NCBI GenBank assembly: GCA_020081605.1
Contig: JAHREC010000014.1
Span: 1-64,000, forward strand
Direction of reading: 5' to 3'
DNA length: 64,000 bases
From: Albifimbria verrucaria
Taxonomy: Eukaryota > Ascomycota > Sordariomycetes > Hypocreales > Stachybotryaceae
The translations under genes were made by a program, and so were the position numbers. Positions within the stretch are counted from its first letter, which is position 1; each line of letters opens with the position of its first letter. Positions 58,522 to 64,000 of this stretch are shown here, piece after piece. The notes beneath the pieces are model-generated. The model worked only from the letters and a program-made list of their open reading frames with translations. It made no database searches and was not told where the DNA came from.

Positions 58522-60011
58522 TCTGTTTTGCAGTATTGTCTGGTGAGTTAGAGATGGATGGTTGGTAGAAAAAGAAGAGAAGAGAATTTATATTCTTCGG
58601 GAGGGCTCTTTATGGCGTGGCTATCGCTTCCGAATTGGGGAATTATCAAGGTACCAACCAGACTCTGGCCTAAAAAGTGGAATCAGGCAACCGTTTTGAC
58701 AGACGATCGTACCTGACTTAGAAGGGAGTGTAAGGTGGGTAGGTTCGTGGGAGTGGGGGGATAAGGGTGGAGTGGTGGTTTTAGAATCCTAAATGTACTT
58801 GTTGTAACTTATGGTGCCTGGAGGCTTACACCACAAACAAACATAGAGTTTCAAAGTGATACGCCACAACACTTCTTCTCACAAATGTCATCCTCCTCCA
58901 ATCAGCATCTTTTGAACGGACGACCTTCACAGACACCGTTGTCGCCATCGCACTCATTAACAGCTTTCACGAATCAACCTGAACGATACGAACTAAGATG
59001 CTTTATGACATCGTTAATCGCACTATCCTTCAGCGAGGATGGGCGTTAGCACTCATAGGCAATGTGATATTTAAATTCAGCTAAATGACCGTTTATCACG
59101 TGTCTCTAAGGTGGTGACTGGCGGCAAGGCCGAGCTGTGGGTGGCTAAGCAAAGTCAAACGCCGCTGTTCGAGACGTGCGGTCTCTGGCTGACACCGAAT
59201 CGCCTTGTTTTCTGTAACGTAATTAATAAGAGGACTCCAATCAATCAACACAGTCCGATAAGCCCGGGATTCGCAGGCCTAGGACTGACCCAGCACAAGC
59301 ATGGTATCAGAAACCACTACGTGTGACTTCCGAGCACTGCCACTGCGAACGGGCTTTGGGCTCCTTCCCGACCAGCAATTAGCGCCACACCGCTGCCTCG
59401 GTCAAGGAAAAAGGCAAGGGTATATTCTTGCTCTAAGAGAGTTGAGCTTGGTTTGCTTCTACAGAGACGGTGACCTTCAGGACAGGCTAAGGTTTGGCTT
59501 GAAAGCTTGATAGTGGTGTCATGCTCTAAAAAACAGAGAAAAAAACAAAAGCTTCCCATGTTCAGAGCATCGTGGACACTGTGGTGGCGGTGCCGCCACT
59601 TCGGACTAGGCAGAGAGTTTTAGTTGGTGAACATGTATATTGCAGGGCTGTGTGTATGATTGCTGGTGATTGGGCGCTCTTTTGTAGCGATAGGCATTGA
59701 TTAGCCTGTAGTCTTGCCAGCGTCTTGGGCCGGTCTAGACCTAACCTAATCACACCAGTGGTCTAATAAAGGTTCGTGCCACCATGTTGTCACGAGATCT
59801 CCAGCCGTCGGCCTAAAAATGGCCCATCATGTTCAACCTCTGCGAATGTAAAATGTGGTAGTTTCGTGTACTGTACGAGTAGCTTGCAAATAACGCCGAC
59901 GTACCGTCGCACTATCCTGTTCTTTGCTGCTCACAAATCGGATCTTCATTACTGTTCATACTGCAGGACCCTTGTAACCACCTCTCGTAACCAACGACCA
60001 AACCAACTCTA
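58522..60011. other. Intergenic region, no recognised gene
   Basis: About 1.5 kb. Open frames here are short and mutually overlapping. From about 59780 the sequence begins TGTTGTCACGAG, reminiscent of an LTR start, but I find no partner repeat, primer site or coding region, so I do not call one. Confidence 0.4.
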
Positions 60012-60025
60012 CTAGAGTTGGTTTG
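59999..60025. repeat. Perfect 27-bp palindrome at the end of the WD40 frame
   Basis: CAAACCAACTCTA and TAGAGTTGGTTTG are exact reverse complements around one C. The WD40 frame of the neighbouring NLR runs into it and stops at its centre (stop at 60012-60014), suggesting the end of an inserted sequence or a rearrangement joint. Confidence 0.75.
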
Positions 60026-61943
60026 TGAGACCCGCTAAGGCGAGAAGCTGGCCTTTGGGAGCGAACGCTATGGTTTGGACCAAATCGTCATGAACCTCGG
60101 GTATCTGGAGGAGAGTCCCTGTATCTGGATCCCAAAGACTTACTGTGCCATTATTACATGCTGCAGCGAGAAGCTGGCCGTTGGGAGCGAACGCTACCGC
60201 CGTGGGCTCACCGCCGTGGGTCTCGAGTACTTGTCGACAAGAATCCCAGGTATCATCCATTCTAGGTTTTAATACTACCCATTTTGGCTCTTCTTTTCTA
60301 AATATCTTTCGGATTAAGCAATTAGCTGGGCTAAAGACGAGAGCCGATTCATATGTTTGAAGTGGGGCATTCTCAATGATCCATCTATTGTGGAGAAGAA
60401 AACGGCATAAGTCCTGAACAAGATCTACGAACTGATGATTAGATGATCTTCCTTATATTTATTAGTTTTGTTCATGTTACTGCAGACCATAAAATAAAGA
60501 CTTACTTTCAATAATCTCTCCAGTCTTAGCGTTGAACGAACGCCTTTTCCTATGTGGTGAATGAGGCTTAATGCCTCCAACCAGTAAAGGCAAAATCGGC
60601 GAAGGGATTTTCGGGCTTGCTCAAAGAGATGTTCAACATGGCTTATGCTGTATCCATCACACATATGGCTGACCCAATAGGTGCAAGAATATCGTACAGC
60701 GGCTAACGGATCTACCTCTGGCACCTCGACCTCATCGATCATGCATCCGGGTTGGCACAGATCATAGACGTCGCGCTTGAGCACGCTTCGCGTAGCCTCT
60801 AGTGACCGTTCCACTATTTTGCAATGGACTTCTACCTGACCGATGGGGAATATCTCAGCGGCTGCCTTGCTCAAGAAGTCCTTAGCGGATTGATGAATAA
60901 TGTATACAAAGTTATCGTCCAGGACTGTGAGGAATGAGCCACATAAAGCCACAAGCACCTGCATATGCTTTGTATTGTCTGACATGTCTTTTGGCAGTCC
61001 AGATACAATAGGCAGTTCGGAGAGGTGGAGCGGACGATATGCTAACGTAGCAGCTGAAAGAACACGTTGACACAATTCCCAGTCCTGGTCTTGCCGCATT
61101 TTCGCTATCATTGTCTTGAAAATTTCGTAAAGACCCGCGGGTGCTTTTTCGACCACATCTTCTATGTGCCAGGGTCGCGCGTTCCGACGCTCCTCAATGA
61201 CAATAGCAACCCACAAAAAGGTGCCGTTTGCCTTTTTGCGCAGGGCATCCCGTACTTTGCTTCTCAAATTATGGTTTTCTTGTAACGATTTCAATTTTTG
61301 AATCTTGAAATCGATGTAGGCGCTCACAGCCCGAGATATCTCTTCTGCGTTTTGCGTTACTTCAAGACTCAACCTCATCCCCGAGCCGTCTGTATTGAGA
61401 TGCTGCTCAATTTCGGGCTTGTTGCGACTTGATACAGCCCAGAGAATGTCACAGACATATCAGTTAGTAGTTTCAGGAGCTGTTGCTGATCGATCATGCA
61501 CTCATCAAGCGCGTCAATCACGAGGTAGACTCTCGTGATGCTTTTGTCGCTGAGCATGCTCTTTAGCACCTCTGAAAGTGCAATTATAGCGTTTGAATCT
61601 TCAAAAGCCAGTACAAACACTCATTGGCCTCTTGCAAAGCTAAGCAGGGGTGGGGTTGCTGGCCATCAGACCTTGCTGGCAATTTCTTGGGGTCTGGTAG
61701 GTTCAACGAGTTCACAAGCTTATTGAGCCCTTTTCTGGATTCTTTACTGCAGCCGTGCTTTTCTCCGAGATGCCTCAACACTCTATCGCCATCTGCTTTT
61801 AAGGTAAAACTACACTGTTTGCATTTGATAGCAGGTTCTGGCTGGTTAAAGAATAAGCCAAGTGAGCTAAGAAACTGAAGCTCTTCGGCGGTTGGCGCTC
61901 GAAAGGACGTACTAAATATTGGATTAGGGTCGAGTCCATGCAT
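60012..61943 (-). pseudogene. OrsD-like zinc finger joined to NACHT - truncated WD40
   Basis: ATG 61943 starts an OrsD/DUF3505-like segment: CKQCSFTLKADGDRVLRHLG with CxxC...HxxxxH, then LPARSDGQQPHPCLALQ. At about 61600 this passes, out of frame, into the middle of a NACHT domain: EVLKSMLSDKS, then VYLVIDALDEC (Walker B). The P-loop is missing. The NACHT C-terminal half is intact over 60425-61378 (ANGTFLWVAIVIEE, HLSELPIVSGLP, YIIHQSAKDFL). An intron (GTAAGTC near 60505) leads to LQTYESALVFSPANCLIRK and just under two WD40 repeats (AVAFAPNGQLLAAACNNGTV, SLWDPDTG) before the stop at 60012. With no P-loop and a truncated sensor array it is unlikely to be a working NLR. Confidence 0.7.
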
Positions 61944-62191
61944 GATTCGCTGTTGCTGTTGCTCGAAGGAGCCAGCTGAGTCTTTCTCATGGGAATCAGA
62001 AGGTTAGCAAGCGTGGGGAGCGAAGGTGTTTGAAAGCTGGGGTTATAAAGGTTATGGATTATACATAAGATTGAAAAGGCCTCACTAGACAAGGTTGGTT
62101 GACCCAATCAGAAAACTATAAGACTTAGTACTGTGGATGAAAGGGGCTCAGAAATGAGGCCTGTTTCCATTGACACAGCAACACATTACAC

Positions 62192-64000
62192 TTAGCGTGG
62201 AAATGGGGCCTTTTTGCGACCATCGAAAAGGCTACTAGCAACAGGGAAAATAGTAGAAGTCTGGTTGGTCAAGTAGCGGAAACGGACCCCGAGTCTGAAG
62301 AGACTATTAGAGTAAGTAGTAGTAGGAGTCCGTCCATCCTCTTCTGGAATATTAATGTCGGAATATCTCGACATGTCCATTCAATAACGCTTCATAGACT
62401 GGCATCTTTCCGACTCTGTTTGGAATATTGATGTCGGCCCCTTTGTCGAGAAGCAGCTTGACTACCTCAATATGTCCATTCGATAACGCTTCATAAACTG
62501 GCGTCCATCCGTCCTTATCTGGAATATTAACATCGGTCCCTTTGTCGAGAAGCAGCTTGACCACCTCAACATGTCCATTCAACGACGCTTCATAGATTGG
62601 CGTCTTTCCGACTCTGTTTGGAATATTGATGTCGGCCCCTTGTCGAGAAGCAGCTTGACCACCTCAACATGTCCATTCAACGACGCTTCATAGACTGGTG
62701 TCTTTCCGACTCTATTTGGAATATTGATGTCGGCCCCTTTGTCGAGAAGCAGCTTGACGACCTCGACATGATGATTTATGGATGCTGCATAGACTGGCGT
62801 CCGCCCGTACTTGTTTGGAATATTAATATCGGCCCCTTTGTCGAGAAGCAGCTTGACCACCTCAACATGTCCATTCAACGATGCTTCATAGACTGGCGTC
62901 CATCCGTCCTTATCTGGAATATTAACATCGGCCCCTTTGTCGAGAAGCAGCTTGACCACCTCGATGTGTCCCTTTCCTACCGCAGCCTTCAAACCATCCT
63001 CAGTGATAGTGGTCTGATCGCCACGTCGGTCGAGAAGAAGAGCCATCACTTCCTTGCCATTCTTCTCGTTACTAACCCCAGCCTCTATCACCCCTCAGTA
63101 ATGGCGATCTGGTTGCCCCGTTGATCTAGAAGAAGCGCCATTGTTCGTTCGTCGAGCCGCTGTGCTATTACCTCCACGGCCGCCGTGGTAATCGTGATCT
63201 GCCTCCCTCCGCGACGGAGCATGAGCGCCATCACCTCCTTGCCATTCTTCTTGTTGCTTGCCGCAGCCTGTACTACACCCTCAGTAATGGCGATCTGGTC
63301 ACCCCGTCGGTCGAGAAGAAGCGCCATCACTTCCTTGCCATTCTTCTCATTGCTTGCCGCAGCCTCTACCACATCGGTAATGATCTGGTCACCCCGTCGG
63401 TCAAGAAGAAGCGACATTATTCGTTCGTCGAACAGTTGTGCTATCATCTTCGCCGCCATCTTGGTAACTGTGATCTGATCGCTTGGTCGGTCGAGAAGAA
63501 GCGCCATCACTGCTTCGCCATTATCCTCGTTACCTGCCGCAGCCCTGATCACATCTTCAGTAATGGTAATCCGGTCGCCCGTTCGGTCGAGAAGCAATGC
63601 CATAACCTCCTTGCCATTTTGTTCATTTCCCGATGCGGCCTTGATCACCTCTGCCGTAATAGTGATGTCGTTCCCCAACAATTCAGCAGGCGGGTCATCA
63701 CTTGTTCATCAAAAGAATCCGCTATTGCCATGACAAGCCCCTCGGTGATCCTGATTTGGACTCCTACCCAGTCGAGAAAAAGTATCATGAGTTCCGTACC
63801 ACTCATCCAGTTCTGCGCTGCAGCTTTCACCACCTCTTCGGTGACGATTACTTGGTCTCCCCGCCTTTGGAGAAGAAGTTTTATCAATTCCACGCCGTTC
63901 GTCCAATTTTGAATTGCAGCCTTGACTACTTCCTCGGTAATACTGATCTGGTCCCTACGCTGGTCAAAAAGCAATGCCATAACTTCCGTGCCGTTCTTCT
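62192..64000 (-). CDS. Ankyrin-repeat protein, partial (5' end beyond the window)
   Basis: Continuous repeat coding enters from the right edge. 63980-63000 carries about nine copies of a 30-35 residue unit (NGKEVMALLLDRRGDQITIT, EDVVKAAASNE), a leucine-rich repeat type often placed before ankyrins in fungal NLRs. 63000-62352 carries near-identical ankyrin repeats (GHVEVVKLLLDKGADINIPN, TPVYEASLN). The last repeat is internally deleted and the frame ends at 62192. Frame changes at 63680, 63091 and 62640 each equal one lost base; at 62640 the neighbouring units read CCCCTTTGTC but this one reads CCCCTTGTC. An N-terminal NACHT domain to the right of the window is expected but not seen. Confidence 0.75.

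Noticed and set aside
59780..60000. Possible solo LTR beginning TGTTGTCACGAG
   Set aside because: No partner copy, no matching CA end that I can define, no target duplication and no retroelement coding sequence in the window.

Overview
The window is a chromosome end from a filamentous ascomycete fungus. It opens with a terminal CCCTAA array (TTAGGG telomere) and contains short GT-AG introns, telomere-linked RecQ-type helicase genes, fungal NLR genes (HeLo, NACHT, NB-ARC, with ankyrin, TPR or WD40 repeats), OrsD-type zinc fingers, and very AT-rich, TpA-rich blocks of the kind left by repeat-induced point mutation (RIP). A Sordariomycete is the likeliest source; I cannot name the species.

Layout. 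1-2.1 kb: telomere, degenerate telomere-like repeats in the opposite orientation, and a 12-bp minisatellite. 2.1-10.2 kb: a hypothetical gene, a small secreted effector candidate, a decayed RNase H gene, a second secreted protein, and a Fringe/GT31-like glycosyltransferase. 11.2-17.9 kb: two large minus-strand genes in tandem, the upstream one with a ParB/DGQHR-like motif. 18.5-20.4 kb: inverted repeat, microsatellites and a SANT-like gene remnant. 20.5-29.0 kb: two divergent telomere-linked helicase genes in tandem, both transcribed toward the telomere. Each appears to be OrsD zinc finger + tyrosine-recombinase-like core + RecQ-type helicase. 29.4-40.5 kb: an 11-kb interval bounded by inverted ~120-bp repeats, each abutting an AT-rich block on its inner side. 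It holds a Myb-like remnant, a HeLo-NACHT-ankyrin NLR and a C2H2 gene. 41.2-46.8 kb: an alpha/beta-hydrolase-NB-ARC-TPR NLR with a near-identical TPR array. 48.4-57.7 kb: a transposon nest (two piggyBac-like elements, Fot1/pogo and hAT fragments, a larger inverted-repeat element, two MITEs) around a DUF6601-like membrane protein gene. 58-64 kb: a Kre9/Knh1-like surface protein gene, an OrsD/NACHT/WD40 chimera, and an ankyrin gene running off the right edge.

Two points govern interpretation. First, most genes are broken by single-base frameshifts. Nearly all that I could orient are one-base losses next to short homopolymers, and several sit inside repeat arrays whose neighbouring units supply the uncorrupted version. 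Many of these genes may therefore be intact in the organism and mis-assembled here. Second, the two telomere-linked helicases share, at nearly the same spacing, residues that match a tyrosine recombinase catalytic set (R, K, R, H, Y) between zinc finger and helicase. This suggests the family is, or derives from, a mobile element.
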